A stretch of DNA of 64,000 bases, from positions 1 through 64,000 of the forward strand of contig DHUT01000015.1 of assembly GCA_002409285.1 (NCBI GenBank), in the 5' to 3' direction. Shown here piece by piece: positions 17,289-27,327 of this stretch. This stretch comes from Firmicutes bacterium UBA5227 (GTDB lineage: Bacteria; Bacillota; Clostridia; Tissierellales; Sedimentibacteraceae). Position 1 is the first letter of the stretch. The number at the start of each line of letters is the position of its first letter. The notes beneath the pieces were generated by a model that did no database searches, had not been told where the DNA came from, and saw only the letters and a program-made list of their open reading frames with translations. The position numbers were made by a program, and so were the translations under genes.

Positions 17289-18059
17289 TTAATTGTTCTT
17301 TATAATTTCTTCCGAGAGTTTCATATATGCTTCACTTCCCTTAGAATTCTCATCGTAAAGCATTATGGGCTGACCAAAGCTCGGTGCTTCCGCCAATCTC
17401 ACATTCCTTGGAATCACAGTTCTGTACACTTTATTTTTAAAATACTTTTTCACTTCTTCCACAACCTGAGCCGATAAATTAGTTCTTCCGTCATACATAT
17501 TTAAAAGAACACCTTCAATGTCAAGCTTTGGATTAAGGTTCTTTTTCACAAGCTTGACTGTATCAATCAGCTGTCCCACACCTTCCAGTGAATAATATTC
17601 ACATTGTATGGGTATCAGGACAGAATGTGAAGCAGTAAGTGCATTTAGCGATAATAAACCCAGTGACGGAGGGCAGTCAATTATTATAAAATCATAATTT
17701 TCATCTATTAAATTCAATTTTTCCTTTAAGGTTTTTTCTCTGTACCTGGTATTAGTCAATTCAATTTCCGCACCGGCAAGCTGTATATTTGACGGAATTA
17801 AATCTAACCCCTTTATTTCCGTACTATGTATTACTTTATTTATATCAAATTCCTCAATCAATATGTCATAAATCGTATTCTCCAGATTGTTTTTATCAAA
17901 CCCAAAACCGCTGGTAGAATTCCCCTGAGGATCAATATCAACACTGAGAACCCTTTTACCCTTTAAAGCAAGCGCCGCACATAAATTTACATTCGTTGTA
18001 GTCTTACCTACACCGCCTTTTTGATTAAATACACTTATTACTTTAGTCACTTGATTCAC
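17289..18059 (-). CDS. parA: Chromosome-partitioning ATPase ParA/Soj
   Basis: A 256-residue deviant-Walker ATPase with KGGVGKTTTNVN at residues 14-25, the switch motif DIDPQGNST, and Walker B IIIDCPPSLG. It forms ATP dimers on DNA, is stimulated by ParB, and in Firmicutes also affects DnaA activity at the adjacent origin. It lies three bases after noc and 10 before parB. Confidence 0.95.
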   Translation of the reverse strand: MNQVTKVISVFNQKGGVGKTTTNVNLCAALALKGKRVLSVDIDPQGNSTSGFGFDKNNLENTIYDILIEEFDINKVIHSTEIKGLDLIPSNIQLAGAEIELTNTRYREKTLKEKLNLIDENYDFIIIDCPPSLGLLSLNALTASHSVLIPIQCEYYSLEGVGQLIDTVKLVKKNLNPKLDIEGVLLNMYDGRTNLSAQVVEEVKKYFKNKVYRTVIPRNVRLAEAPSFGQPIMLYDENSKGSEAYMKLSEEIIKNN

Positions 18060-18062
18060 CCT

Positions 18063-18851
18063 CTACATGCTTTTTTTCGGTATCTTTACTTTAATTTCTA
18101 TATATTCATCGGATTCATTCTGTTCAAATTCAGCATCAATTCCTGTTTTTACAATTTCCTTATATGCATTCTTAATTGTATTAATATATATTTTGTAATT
18201 AATAAAGTTTCTTACATAACGCTTGTCCCTTTTTTTCTTTTCATTTATGTCCTCGGCAATAGAATTTACAAGCTTTTCAGTTTCGCTTACATTTAAATCC
18301 TTGCTGATAACTTTATCTATAACACTCAGGAGAATCTCTTCATCGTCAAGCTTAAGCAGGGCTCTTGCGTGTCTTTCGCTTAATCCGCCTTCTCTCAGCC
18401 TTTGCTTAACATTCTCAGGAAGTTTTAAAATTCTCATTTTATTAGCTATGGTTGACTGGGATTTTCCAAGCTTTTCAGCCAATTGTGTCTGATTTAATCC
18501 AAAGTCCTCTATGAGTTTCTCATAAGCCATTGCTTCCTCAATAAAATCCAAATCTTCTCTTTGCAGATTTTCAATTAAAGCCATGGCAGCAGATTCCTCT
18601 TCCCTGACCTCAATTACCACAGCAGGGATTGTTTCCATGTTAAGAAGTTTTGCTGCTTTAAATCGCCTTTCACCGGCCACTATTTCATAGATGTCATCAT
18701 AAATTTTCCTCACAGTTATAGGCTGTATAATACCATAACTTTTAATGGACTGACTTAGTTCCTCCAAAGCCTTATCATCAAAAATTTTTCTCGGCTGATT
18801 TTTATTCGGAATTACTTTATTAACATCTAAATTGATTATATTGCTTATCAA
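18063..18851 (-). CDS. noc: Nucleoid occlusion protein Noc (ParB-like)
   Basis: A 262-residue ParB paralogue. It has the GERRFKAAK CTP box near residue 62, ENLQREDLDF, and the HTH segment LNQTQLAEKLGKSQSTIANK. Position between rsmG and parA is that of noc in Bacillus, where it blocks Z-ring assembly over the nucleoid. It lacks the ParB-type RKALGRGL leader, and the short N-terminus before the ParB domain would correspond to the Noc membrane-targeting region. Two candidate Noc operators are at 1138 and 19040. Confidence 0.85.
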   Translation of the reverse strand: MISNIINLDVNKVIPNKNQPRKIFDDKALEELSQSIKSYGIIQPITVRKIYDDIYEIVAGERRFKAAKLLNMETIPAVVIEVREEESAAMALIENLQREDLDFIEEAMAYEKLIEDFGLNQTQLAEKLGKSQSTIANKMRILKLPENVKQRLREGGLSERHARALLKLDDEEILLSVIDKVISKDLNVSETEKLVNSIAEDINEKKKRDKRYVRNFINYKIYINTIKNAYKEIVKTGIDAEFEQNESDEYIEIKVKIPKKSM

Positions 18852-18864
18852 TAAATTCTCCCCC

Positions 18865-19587
18865 TCACACCAACGGTTCCTTGCTTGGTTTCCCAGCTTT
18901 TCTCGGATATTTTATATTTGTAGGCTCACACTTTTCTATTATAACTATTTTTCTTACAATATCTGTTCCCGGTAAACTAACTTCCCTGATTTCTCCAATC
19001 CTTCCCCCCAGTTTTCTTACAGCATCTTCCGATTCGGAAATTTCCGGGGAAATATTTTCACTTTTATAAGCAGCAAAATATCCGCCCACTCTGACAAACG
19101 GAAGGCAGTATTCACAGAGTACATTAAGAGGTGCCACTGCCCTTGAAACACAAACATCAAATTTTTCTCTGTAATCTATATTCTGTCCAAAATCCTCGGC
19201 TCTGCCATGTATCAGCCGGACATCTTCAAACCCCAGTTCCTTTTTAACCTCAGACAGAAAATCAATCCTTTTTCTTAAGCTGTCCAGCAGGGTTACTTTA
19301 TAGTTTTCATTGACAATTTTTAATGGAATTCCAGGAAAACCTCCTCCTGTACCCACATCTATTACAGTCTTACATTCATTAAAATTGGTCGAGTTTAGCA
19401 GCAGGACACTATCCAGAAAATGTTTAACATAAATTTCCTCATCCTCTTCTATGGAGGTAATGTTTATTTTCCGGTTCCACTCCTTTAATAAATCCCTGTA
19501 TTTAATAAACTTATTTTCAATTTCACTGCTGTAGGGAATATTCAGTTTTCCAAATCCTTCTTCCAAAGTTTTTATCAAGGAATTCAT
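18865..19587 (-). CDS. rsmG: 16S rRNA (guanine527-N7)-methyltransferase
   Basis: A 240-residue SAM-dependent methyltransferase that modifies G527 of 16S rRNA; loss gives low-level streptomycin resistance in other bacteria. The SAM motif [17 protein letters not shown] lies near residue 73, and LLDSLRKRI and SRAVAPL are typical. The stop of mnmG overlaps its start by four bases. The second candidate Noc site falls inside it. Confidence 0.94.
   Translation of the reverse strand: MNSLIKTLEEGFGKLNIPYSSEIENKFIKYRDLLKEWNRKINITSIEEDEEIYVKHFLDSVLLLNSTNFNECKTVIDVGTGGGFPGIPLKIVNENYKVTLLDSLRKRIDFLSEVKKELGFEDVRLIHGRAEDFGQNIDYREKFDVCVSRAVAPLNVLCEYCLPFVRVGGYFAAYKSENISPEISESEDAVRKLGGRIGEIREVSLPGTDIVRKIVIIEKCEPTNIKYPRKAGKPSKEPLV
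19040..19053. other. Candidate Noc-binding site, second copy
   Basis: ATTTCCGGGGAAAT is the exact inverted form of the 14-mer at 1138-1151 and differs by one base from the Noc operator consensus. It lies within rsmG, immediately next to the noc gene. Confidence 0.45.
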
Positions 19588-21485
19588 TCTCCTTTTTTAT
19601 TATTGTAAGTCATTAAATAAATCATTAAAACATTTATATCCGCAGGCGAAACTCCCGATATTCTGGATGCCTGCCCTATGGAATCCGGTCTGATTTTTTC
19701 AAGTTTTTGTCTTGCTTCAAGTCTTAAGCTTCCTACCTTATTATAATCAATGTCCCCCGGTATTTTTCTGTTTTCAAGCTTTTTAAACTGTTCAACCTGG
19801 TTTATCTGCTTGGAAATATAACCTTCATATTTTATTACCGTTTCCACATAATCCTTTATTTCTTTTTTCAGAACAGGTCTCCCCTCATCCAGACAAAGAG
19901 TGTTTTCATAATTTAATTCAACCCTCTTTAACAATTCATAAAGACTTGCAGGCATCTTCAGAGATACGCTGCCTATTCTCTCCAATGCTTCATTCACTTC
20001 AGCTTTAGGAGTTATTTTTTTATTTTTGAGCCTTTCTATTTCATTTTCAATAAGCTGCTTTTTATTTATAAATCTTTGATATCTTTCTTCAGTTACAAGT
20101 CCTGTTTCATAACCTTTTTCGGTAAGCCTCATATCCGCATTATCCTGCCTCAAAAGCAGCCTGTACTCCGCCCTTGATGTCATCATTCGATAAGGCTCAT
20201 TAGTTCCCTTTGTAATTAGATCATCTATCAGTACACCTATATATGCCTCTGAACGGTCTAAAACAAGAGGTGCCTTACCCTTTAAACTCATTACAGCATT
20301 TATACCAGCCATAAGACCCTGTGCCGCAGCTTCCTCATAACCGGAGCTTCCGTTAACCTGCCCGGCAAAAAATAAATTCTTTATACTTAACAGCTCCAGA
20401 TTTAATTTCAGCTGTGTAGGGTCAATACAGTCATATTCAATAGCATATGCAGGTCTCATAATCTGTGCATTTTCCAAGCCAATCATTGATTTGTACATGG
20501 GAATCTGAACTTCATAAGGTAAAGAAGATGACATTCCCTGTATGTACCGTTCCTTTGTGTCCAGCCCCTCCGGTTCAATAAAAAGCTGATGCCTTTCCTT
20601 ATCTGAAAATTTTACAACCTTATCCTCTATGGAAGGGCAGTACCTGGGTCCTATACTCTTTATCACACCCTCGTACAAAGGCGATCTGTCTAAATTTCTT
20701 CTTATAATATTGTGAGTTTCTTCAGTTGTGTAAGTTATATAGCAATTTATCTGGTTAATATCTATCTTATCGGTCATAAAAGAAAATGGAATTATTTCCT
20801 CATCACCTGACTGAACTTCCATTTTATCATAATTTATTGAATCAGAATGTATTCTGGCCGGAGTTCCTGTTTTAAATTTCCTGAGCTGTATGCCCAGATC
20901 CATTAATGAATGTGAAAGTTCATTGGCAGGAGCTAATCCATCCGGTCCTGACGAATAATTTAATTCACCTATATAGATTCTGCCCTTAAGGTAAGTACCG
21001 GTAGTTACAATAACCGCTCTTGCATTATAATAGGCTCCAAGCCTTGTATATACATTAAAGCTTCCGTCCTCCAAAACCTTTAGGCTAATAACCTCTGACT
21101 GTATAATCTTCAGATTTTCCTGACCTTCCAGCACCCTTTTCATTTCTGTATGATACTTTCTTTTATCCGCCTGTGCCCTTAATGAATGTACCGCCGGTCC
21201 CTTGGAACTATTTAACATCTTACATTGTATCATAGTTTTATCTATATTTAAAGCCATTTCTCCGCCAAGAGCATCTATTTCCCTCACCAGATGTCCCTTG
21301 GCAGTACCTCCTATATTAGGATTACACGGCATCATTGCTATGGAATCAAGGCTCATTGTAAGAACTATAGTATTCATTCCAAGGCGAGCAGAAGCCAGAG
21401 AAGCTTCACATCCTGCATGACCGGCTCCGATAACCACCACATCTGCACTTTCAGCAAGAAAATCTCTTACTATATTTTCCATCAT
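19584..21485 (-). CDS. mnmG: tRNA uridine-34 carboxymethylaminomethyl synthesis protein MnmG
   Basis: FAD enzyme that with MnmE adds the cmnm5 group to wobble U34 of tRNAs. The 633 residues start with the dinucleotide motif [12 protein letters not shown] near residue 19, followed by [28 protein letters not shown] segments and the C-terminal DNVLMIYL-like helices. Order mnmE-mnmG-rsmG-noc is the usual one left of oriC; the gap to mnmE is 11 bases. Confidence 0.96.
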   Translation of the reverse strand: MMENIVRDFLAESADVVVIGAGHAGCEASLASARLGMNTIVLTMSLDSIAMMPCNPNIGGTAKGHLVREIDALGGEMALNIDKTMIQCKMLNSSKGPAVHSLRAQADKRKYHTEMKRVLEGQENLKIIQSEVISLKVLEDGSFNVYTRLGAYYNARAVIVTTGTYLKGRIYIGELNYSSGPDGLAPANELSHSLMDLGIQLRKFKTGTPARIHSDSINYDKMEVQSGDEEIIPFSFMTDKIDINQINCYITYTTEETHNIIRRNLDRSPLYEGVIKSIGPRYCPSIEDKVVKFSDKERHQLFIEPEGLDTKERYIQGMSSSLPYEVQIPMYKSMIGLENAQIMRPAYAIEYDCIDPTQLKLNLELLSIKNLFFAGQVNGSSGYEEAAAQGLMAGINAVMSLKGKAPLVLDRSEAYIGVLIDDLITKGTNEPYRMMTSRAEYRLLLRQDNADMRLTEKGYETGLVTEERYQRFINKKQLIENEIERLKNKKITPKAEVNEALERIGSVSLKMPASLYELLKRVELNYENTLCLDEGRPVLKKEIKDYVETVIKYEGYISKQINQVEQFKKLENRKIPGDIDYNKVGSLRLEARQKLEKIRPDSIGQASRISGVSPADINVLMIYLMTYNNKKGE

Positions 21486-21496
21486 GTTCCTCTTTC

Positions 21497-22930
21497 CTAT
21501 TTACCTATACAAAATTCATTGAATATTTTATCCATTAAATCATCACTCACAGACTTTCCCACAATTAATCCCAGATATTCCATAGCCTGCTTTAAGTCAA
21601 TTTCAATGAAATCAATAGTCATGTTATTTTTTATTGAATACAAAACATCCTCAAGGCTTCCCTTTGCCTTTATGAGAAGGTCTTTGTGCCTGACGTTATT
21701 TATAATCAAATCATCACTTACATTTATGCTTCCTTCAAAAAACATACTGCTTATTTTATCTATAATATCTTCTAATCCGTGATTTTCTAAAACTGAAATA
21801 TTAATTGCTTCCTTTTCAATATTTCCGTACCTGCTTAAATTTAGTTTTGTTTCCAAATCAGCCTTGTTATTTACATATATAACTCTTTTATCCTTAATAT
21901 ACTCCAATATTTTTTCATCATCATATTCAAGCTCTCTTGATGAGTCGAAAAGCATAATTACCAAATCAGCTTCATCAGCCTTTTGAAGTGCTTTCTCAAC
22001 ACCGATTTTTTCAATCCTGTCCTCTGTTTCTCTTACTCCCGCCGTATCAACTATCCTCAGAGGAACACCCTTAATATTTACATATTCCTCTATAGTATCC
22101 CTGGTTGTTCCCGGAACTTCAGTTACAATAGCACGGTTTTCATTTAAAAGGAAATTCATAAGAGATGATTTACCAACATTTGGTTTACCTAAAATTACCG
22201 TCTTTATTCCTTCTTTAAATATTTTTCCTGTATCTGCGGTACTAATTAATCGGTCAAGCTGCACAACTATATTTTCGCTGAAATCCCTTACTCTGCCGAT
22301 TGTGATTTCATCCTCATCATATTCGGGAAAGTCAATATTCACCTCGATATTTGCAAGAATATCCATAATTTCTTCAATTATTGAATTTATTTGCTTCGAC
22401 AGCCTTCCTTCAAGATGATTCATGGAAATTTCATGACTTGAATCAGTTTTGGAATTTATTATATCAATGACCGCCTCAGCCTGAGTCAGATCAATTCTTC
22501 CGTTAAGAAACGCCCTTTTTGTAAACTCTCCTCTTTCTGCTGTTCTGCAGCCATGTTCAAGAACTGTCTCCAATATTTTTTTTGCGGAAATAATGCCTCC
22601 ATGACAGTTAATTTCCACAACATCCTCTCTTGTGTAGGTATTTGGAGCCTTCATATAACATATCAACACTTCGTCGATTATCTTATGATTTTTATCCACA
22701 ATATATCCGTAATGAAGATACCTCGGCTTAAAACTAAAGTCATCGCCGCAGTAATTATTTATATCCATATCTTCCTGATCTTCCTGAGGATGATCAATCG
22801 AAGTATTCTTACCTTTTTTTATGAATATTTTCTCTGCAATTTTTAATGCTCCATCTCCGCTTATTCTTATTATATTAACACCTGCATTGCCCGGAAACGT
22901 GGCAATGGCAGCTATTGTATCAGTAAACAT
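21497..22930 (-). CDS. mnmE: tRNA modification GTPase MnmE
   Basis: Partner of MnmG in wobble-uridine modification. The 477-residue protein has the N-terminal folate-binding domain, helical domains and an embedded G domain with [10 protein letters not shown] near residue 230, the DTAG switch, and the NKAD specificity motif. It ends in the canonical FCIGK with the functional cysteine. The gap to khpB is 164 bases and holds a small inverted repeat. Confidence 0.96.
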   Translation of the reverse strand: MFTDTIAAIATFPGNAGVNIIRISGDGALKIAEKIFIKKGKNTSIDHPQEDQEDMDINNYCGDDFSFKPRYLHYGYIVDKNHKIIDEVLICYMKAPNTYTREDVVEINCHGGIISAKKILETVLEHGCRTAERGEFTKRAFLNGRIDLTQAEAVIDIINSKTDSSHEISMNHLEGRLSKQINSIIEEIMDILANIEVNIDFPEYDEDEITIGRVRDFSENIVVQLDRLISTADTGKIFKEGIKTVILGKPNVGKSSLMNFLLNENRAIVTEVPGTTRDTIEEYVNIKGVPLRIVDTAGVRETEDRIEKIGVEKALQKADEADLVIMLFDSSRELEYDDEKILEYIKDKRVIYVNNKADLETKLNLSRYGNIEKEAINISVLENHGLEDIIDKISSMFFEGSINVSDDLIINNVRHKDLLIKAKGSLEDVLYSIKNNMTIDFIEIDLKQAMEYLGLIVGKSVSDDLMDKIFNEFCIGK

Positions 22931-23008
22931 TCCATCACCGTATCTTTCTGTTTTATATATATTCTACATTACCTAACAATAAATGTACATAACTATTTAA
23001 ACAAATAT

Positions 23009-23028
23009 AACCCGGGGATATCCGGGTT
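23009..23028. terminator. Inverted repeat between khpB and mnmE, possible terminator
   Basis: AACCCGG/CCGGGTT form a seven-base-pair stem around GGATAT. The minus strand continues ATATTTGTTT, a weak U tract, so it could partly terminate transcripts from the rpmH-khpB segment before mnmE. Confidence 0.45.
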
Positions 23029-23094
23029 ACTAAAAAATTACATGACTAATACTGAATTCCTTACGTTAAAATTCATACAATATCTTTAATATTT

Positions 23095-23721
23095 TTATTT
23101 TAAATCTATTACTACCTTCCTGTAAGGCTCTTCTCCCTCCGAATAGGTAATAATATCAGACTGATCCTGCAATGTTGAATGAATAATTCTTCTTTCGTAG
23201 GGATTCATAGGCTCAAGTCTGACCTTATGCTTATAATATCTGCACTTATCAGCCATTTTATTTGCCAGTCTCTTTAAAGTTTCTTCTCTTTTCGCTCTGT
23301 AATCCTCAACATTGAAAATGACCCTTACATAATTTTGTCTGCCTTTGTTGACAATTAAATTTAAAAGGAATTGAATTTCATCTAAATTTTTCCCTCTCTT
23401 CCCAATAATTATTCCTTTGTCATCCTCATTAATTTTAACAATATCAACCTTTAAAACATTGTCTGAAAAATCTACCGCATAGTCGGCTTTAATGCTCATT
23501 TTTTTCAGTAATACATCAATAAATCTCTCCGCTCTTTCTTCCGGACCATCGGTAACCGTAACTTTGACCTTTGCATTTTTACTTCCAATCAAACCAAACA
23601 AACCCTTTGATGGTTCATTGATTACTTCAATTTCGACTTCTTCTCTTTCAGCCTTGAGTTCCATTAATGCCGTTTTCACAGCCTCTTCTACGGTAGCCTT
23701 TTCAATAGTCACATTTTTCAT
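23095..23721 (-). CDS. khpB: RNA-binding protein KhpB (Jag/SpoIIIJ-associated)
   Basis: A 208-residue protein with the N-terminal Jag domain (KGLFGLIGSKNAKV), a KH domain with GKRGKNLDEIQ near residue 113, and a C-terminal R3H domain ending in PYRKVVIDL. It binds RNA and influences cell elongation and sporulation in relatives. The stop-start junction with yidC is one base, implying coupled translation. Confidence 0.93.
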   Translation of the reverse strand: MKNVTIEKATVEEAVKTALMELKAEREEVEIEVINEPSKGLFGLIGSKNAKVKVTVTDGPEERAERFIDVLLKKMSIKADYAVDFSDNVLKVDIVKINEDDKGIIIGKRGKNLDEIQFLLNLIVNKGRQNYVRVIFNVEDYRAKREETLKRLANKMADKCRYYKHKVRLEPMNPYERRIIHSTLQDQSDIITYSEGEEPYRKVVIDLK

Positions 23722-24540
23722 CTATTTTAATTCCTCCTTAGGTTTTTTGGACGAATTCATAATAATATACTGCTGCAATAACTGGAATATATTTGATACA
23801 ACCCAGTACAGACCCAATCCTGCAGGAAACTTAACACCCATAAAAAATATCATAAAAGGCATCATAATATTCATAGAATTCTGGGTAGCCTGCTGATCCG
23901 GATTCACAGAAGGCTGTGCTGCCGAAGTCATTTTAGTTGTCAGGTACGTTGTAAGAGCAGAAACAGCAGCCAGTATAGGAACTGCGGAACCTATAAGAGG
24001 AAGTGTGGCTCCACCCATGGAAAGACCGTTGACAGCATTAACCATACTTTCACTCACGCCTTTCACAACATCTTCTGCAGCAAATATATAATTTTCTGCA
24101 AACCCTAAATCTTTAATCCATAAAAATGATTTATTTATTGAATCAAAAAACGCCTGATCTAAAAATACATATTTAACCGGCTGCTGTATTACATAAAAGA
24201 AAGCAATAATTATGGGAAATTGAATAAGCATTGGCAAGCAACCGGCAAAAGGACTGTAACCGCCCTCTTTATACAATTCCATCTGTTTTCTTTGCAGCGT
24301 TTGCGGATCTTTTCCGTATTTATCCTGCAATTCCTGAATTTTCGGACCCAAGTCCTGCATCTTTTTCATTGATTTTGTCTGCTTTAGAGTAAGCGGCAGA
24401 ATTATTAACTTTAATATTATTGTAGATAATATAATTGCAATCGCATATGCGGAAACATATTCATTTTCCAACGCAAACACCATGTTATACAACAATCTAA
24501 CAAGCGCACCCATTGGCTTTGCTATAAAATCCAAATTCAT
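23722..24540 (-). CDS. yidC: Membrane protein insertase YidC/SpoIIIJ
   Basis: A 272-residue Oxa1-family insertase. Five membrane segments are visible, beginning about residues 30-52, with the KQTKSMKKMQDLGPKIQELQ cytoplasmic hairpin and the conserved intramembrane region SPFAGCLPMLIQFPI. It inserts membrane proteins alone or with SecYEG; in spore-formers the SpoIIIJ type supports sigmaG activation. I do not see an N-terminal lipobox cysteine, unlike B. subtilis SpoIIIJ. Confidence 0.94.
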   Translation of the reverse strand: MNLDFIAKPMGALVRLLYNMVFALENEYVSAYAIAIILSTIILKLIILPLTLKQTKSMKKMQDLGPKIQELQDKYGKDPQTLQRKQMELYKEGGYSPFAGCLPMLIQFPIIIAFFYVIQQPVKYVFLDQAFFDSINKSFLWIKDLGFAENYIFAAEDVVKGVSESMVNAVNGLSMGGATLPLIGSAVPILAAVSALTTYLTTKMTSAAQPSVNPDQQATQNSMNIMMPFMIFFMGVKFPAGLGLYWVVSNIFQLLQQYIIMNSSKKPKEELK

Positions 24541-24555
24541 TTATTATCCTCCGTA

Positions 24556-24765
24556 TTATTTCAAGGGGTCATACCCTCCGGGGTTGAAGGGATGGCATCT
24601 CAATATTCTTCTGATACCTAAATATGAACCTTTAAAGAAACCGTATTTTTGTAATGCTTCAATAAAATATTGCGAACATGTAGGGTAAAATCTGCAATGC
24701 CTTACGGTTGAACTTGAAGAAAACTTCTGATAAATTCGTATAATAAAAATCAATACTCTGCTCAA
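24556..24765 (-). CDS. yidD: Membrane protein insertion efficiency factor YidD
   Basis: A 69-residue protein with the family signature: [19 protein letters not shown], and the C-terminal [12 protein letters not shown]. It attaches to the membrane near YidC and aids insertion. The start is a TTG preceded by AAAGGG at a suitable distance; rnpA ends two bases upstream. Confidence 0.93.
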   Translation of the reverse strand: MSRVLIFIIRIYQKFSSSSTVRHCRFYPTCSQYFIEALQKYGFFKGSYLGIRRILRCHPFNPGGYDPLK

Positions 24766-24767
24766 TT

Positions 24768-25100
24768 TTATATACCCTTTAGCAATTTCTTTCTTTTCAT
24801 CAGCTTATTAAATGATTTTTCCAGGCCCTTGTAATCAGCCTCTGTTGCATTAACTCTGGCCATTATTACAATATCATAGCCTTCCTTAAAATTGTATTCA
24901 TTCAATCTGACTATTTCCTTCAGCCTTCTTCTTATTAAATTTCTTGATACTGCTTTCTTTATCTTTTTCGCAGAAGTAAAACCATACCTGTTATATCCAT
25001 AATTGTTTTTTTTGATAAACAAAACAAGATTATAATCAGAAATTGAGTTTTTACAATTATAAACTGATTTGTATTCTATATTTTTTTTAATTATCTTCAT
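24768..25100 (-). CDS. rnpA: Ribonuclease P protein component
   Basis: A 110-residue basic protein that helps the RNase P RNA process tRNA 5' ends. It carries the family motif [15 protein letters not shown] near residue 49, followed by [16 protein letters not shown] small hairpin with a U tract separates it from rpmH, which may lower rnpA output relative to the ribosomal protein. Confidence 0.94.
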   Translation of the reverse strand: MKIIKKNIEYKSVYNCKNSISDYNLVLFIKKNNYGYNRYGFTSAKKIKKAVSRNLIRRRLKEIVRLNEYNFKEGYDIVIMARVNATEADYKGLEKSFNKLMKRKKLLKGI

Positions 25101-25137
25101 TAATTTTTACCCTTTTTATTACTCATTATGGTAATAA

Positions 25138-25157
25138 AAGGCCACGAATGCGGCCTT
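25138..25157 (-). terminator. Hairpin between rpmH and rnpA
   Basis: On the minus strand AAGGCC and GGCCTT enclose eight bases and are followed by TTATT. The stem begins at the rpmH stop codon. It looks like a short intrinsic terminator or partial attenuator that would let only part of the rpmH transcripts continue into rnpA. Confidence 0.5.
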
Positions 25158-25290
25158 ATGCTGACAATTTCTTTCTACCTTTTGCCCTTCTTCTCTTTAA
25201 AACATTTCTTCCGGATTTTGTGCTCATTCTCTTTAAAAATCCATGTTCGCTGCTTCTTTGTCTTCTTTTTGGTTGATAAGTTCTTTTCAC
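25156..25290 (-). CDS. rpmH: Ribosomal protein bL34
   Basis: A 44-residue, strongly basic protein starting [13 protein letters not shown] and ending [11 protein letters not shown], the near-invariant L34 sequence, including HGFLKRM and [11 protein letters not shown]. It starts with GTG, preceded by GGAGG at eight bases. It is the first gene on the left side of oriC and has a consensus sigmaA promoter. Confidence 0.98.
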   Translation of the reverse strand: MKRTYQPKRRQRSSEHGFLKRMSTKSGRNVLKRRRAKGRKKLSA

Positions 25291-25354
25291 TGAAAAACAC
25301 CTCCTTGCATTCCCAGATATCTATATTAAATATCTTAAATTTTCATGTTGTTAA

Positions 25355-25383
25355 ATTATAATATTTTTAAATAACCATGTCAA
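25355..25383 (-). promoter_or_regulatory. Consensus sigmaA promoter of rpmH
   Basis: Minus-strand TTGACA (25378-25383), a 17-base spacer, and TATAAT (25355-25360): a perfect match to the vegetative promoter consensus, as expected for a ribosomal protein gene facing away from oriC. Confidence 0.88.
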
Positions 25384-25717
25384 CAAATTACTTGCTCTTT
25401 TCCATACATTTCATAATTGTATAAGCTATTGTAATATACTACATTTTAAAGAATATTGCAAATATTTTTTAAAATAAAAAAATTAAAATTGAAATTGTGG
25501 ATAAAAAATGATAGTATACTAAGTGTCTGTGGATAACTTTCTTTATTGACTGATTTATGGACAACTTGTTGACAATCCTATTAAAAGTATTAATAAATCA
25601 AGACAATCAATTGTTTATATTTTTTATTAACAGTTGTTTATACTATATATTTTAACAATAAACCGCACTTTTTATTAACAAAATGTTAATTCTTTTTATT
25701 AACAACCGGAGGATATT
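25384..25717. other. oriC region upstream of dnaA
   Basis: AT-rich divergent intergenic region between rpmH and dnaA. Two perfect DnaA boxes TGTGGATAA lie at 25496-25504 and 25528-25536. Weaker boxes are TATGGACAA at 25556 and TGTTGACAA at 25567. Three copies of TTTTTATTAACA occur at 25621, 25669 and 25693. Gene strand bias flips here. A second cluster of weak boxes follows dnaA, so the origin is probably bipartite, as in B. subtilis. Confidence 0.85.
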
Positions 25718-27052
25718 ATGAACTTTGAAGAATTATGGAATGAAGTCCTTGAAATTGTCAAGGAGGACACCAATCAAGTCAGTTTTAATACTTGGTTCAA
25801 ACCCCTTAAAATAGTTGCTTATAAAAATAACACCATCTATTTGGAGACAGCAGATGAATTTTTAAAAAATACTCTTCAAAAGAGACACTACAACTTTCTT
25901 AAAAATGCATTTACTTATGTATTAAAAAAAGATACTGAGCTTGTTTTTACAGTACCCGGAGAAAATATAGACGAAAATTCAAAAAAAAATAACCCTAACA
26001 GCTCAGGCGAAGATTCAGACGCTGTAAATAACGAAAGGAAGTTAAATCCTAAATACAGATTTGATAATTTTATTATAGGCAACAGCAACCGATTTGCCCA
26101 TGCCGCATCCCTGGCTGTGGCGGAAGCACCTTCAACCGCATACAACCCTTTATTTTTATATGGCGGCGTAGGTCTTGGCAAAACCCATTTAATGCATGCA
26201 ATAGGTCATTACATACTTGACAATAATCCGGATTCTTACGTATTGTATGTTACCTCAGAAAAGTTTACCAATGATTTAATTAACTCTATTAAGGATGGGA
26301 AAAATGAAGAATTCAGAAACACATACAGAAAAGCTGACGTACTGCTTGTAGATGATATCCAGTTCATAGCAGGTAAAGAAAGTACTCAGGAGGAATTTTT
26401 CCATACCTTTAATGCTCTTCATGAAGCAAACAAACAGATTATAGTGTCAAGCGATAATCCTCCCAGTGAAATACCGACACTGGAAGACAGGCTCCGTTCA
26501 CGATTCGAGTGGGGTCTTATAGCAGATATTCAGCCTCCGGATTATGAAACAAGGATTGCAATCCTCAGAAAAAAGGCAGAAGCTGAAAATTACAACGTAC
26601 CCGATGACGTAATACAGTATATTGCTCAGAATATTCAATCAAATATAAGGAAGCTTGAAGGAGCACTTATAAGAATTTATGCCTATGCCTCCCTCACCAA
26701 CAAAAAAGAAGTAACCCTGGAGCTGGCACAGGAAGCATTAAAACATTTAATATCTAATAACAAAAAAGTTACTCTCAACGATATAAAAGAAATTGTTTCA
26801 AATTACTACAATATATCAACCGAAGACCTTGTTTCAAAAAGGAAAACAAAAAACATTGCATATCCAAGACAGGTAGCCATGTACATAGCACGAAAACTCA
26901 CGGATATGTCGCTTCCCAAGCTTGGAGAAGAATTTGGCGGAAGAGATCATTCAACTGTCCTTCACGCTTATAATAAAGTTGAAGATGATATGGAGAACAG
27001 CCAGGAAATTAAAAAAAATATAGAGGATATAATATCTATGCTTAATAATTAG
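25718..27052 (+). CDS. dnaA: Chromosomal replication initiator DnaA
   Basis: AAA+ ATPase that opens oriC and is also a transcription factor. The 444 residues comprise the N-terminal interaction domain, a short Ser/Asn-rich linker (about residues 85-105), the AAA+ core with [15 protein letters not shown] near residue 149 and LLVDDIQF, and the C-terminal DNA-binding domain with [12 protein letters not shown]. The ATG follows AACCGGAGGATATT. The third TTTTTATTAACA repeat ends just before this ribosome site, which suits autoregulation. Confidence 0.98.
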   Translation: MNFEELWNEVLEIVKEDTNQVSFNTWFKPLKIVAYKNNTIYLETADEFLKNTLQKRHYNFLKNAFTYVLKKDTELVFTVPGENIDENSKKNNPNSSGEDSDAVNNERKLNPKYRFDNFIIGNSNRFAHAASLAVAEAPSTAYNPLFLYGGVGLGKTHLMHAIGHYILDNNPDSYVLYVTSEKFTNDLINSIKDGKNEEFRNTYRKADVLLVDDIQFIAGKESTQEEFFHTFNALHEANKQIIVSSDNPPSEIPTLEDRLRSRFEWGLIADIQPPDYETRIAILRKKAEAENYNVPDDVIQYIAQNIQSNIRKLEGALIRIYAYASLTNKKEVTLELAQEALKHLISNNKKVTLNDIKEIVSNYYNISTEDLVSKRKTKNIAYPRQVAMYIARKLTDMSLPKLGEEFGGRDHSTVLHAYNKVEDDMENSQEIKKNIEDIISMLNN

Positions 27053-27060
27053 CAGCAGTC

Positions 27061-27191
27061 TGTTGACAAAAAGTGAATAACTGTTGACAAAAAATCTTTT
27101 AGAGTTAATAACTTTTTTAATTAAAATAATTATCAACAGCTAAATATTTTTAAACCATGCATAAACTTAATGCAAAAAGAGGTTTTCAACA
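27061..27191. other. DnaA-box cluster between dnaA and dnaN
   Basis: TGTTGACAA at 27061 and 27082 (21 bases apart), TTATCAACA at 27130 (8 of 9 to the consensus on that strand) and TTTTCAACA at 27183 lie in the 275-base gap between dnaA and dnaN. This corresponds to the incC part of the B. subtilis origin, next to the usual unwinding region. Confidence 0.6.
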
Positions 27192-27327
27192 AATTAACAG
27201 CACCTACTAATATTACTAATCTTTATTTTTATATTTCTATATTGAATTAAGACCTTTAAGTTGTGCACAATGGGCTGCTGCCCCCAATATAATTTTAGAA
27301 ACAATAGATTTTTTAAAGGAGCATACT

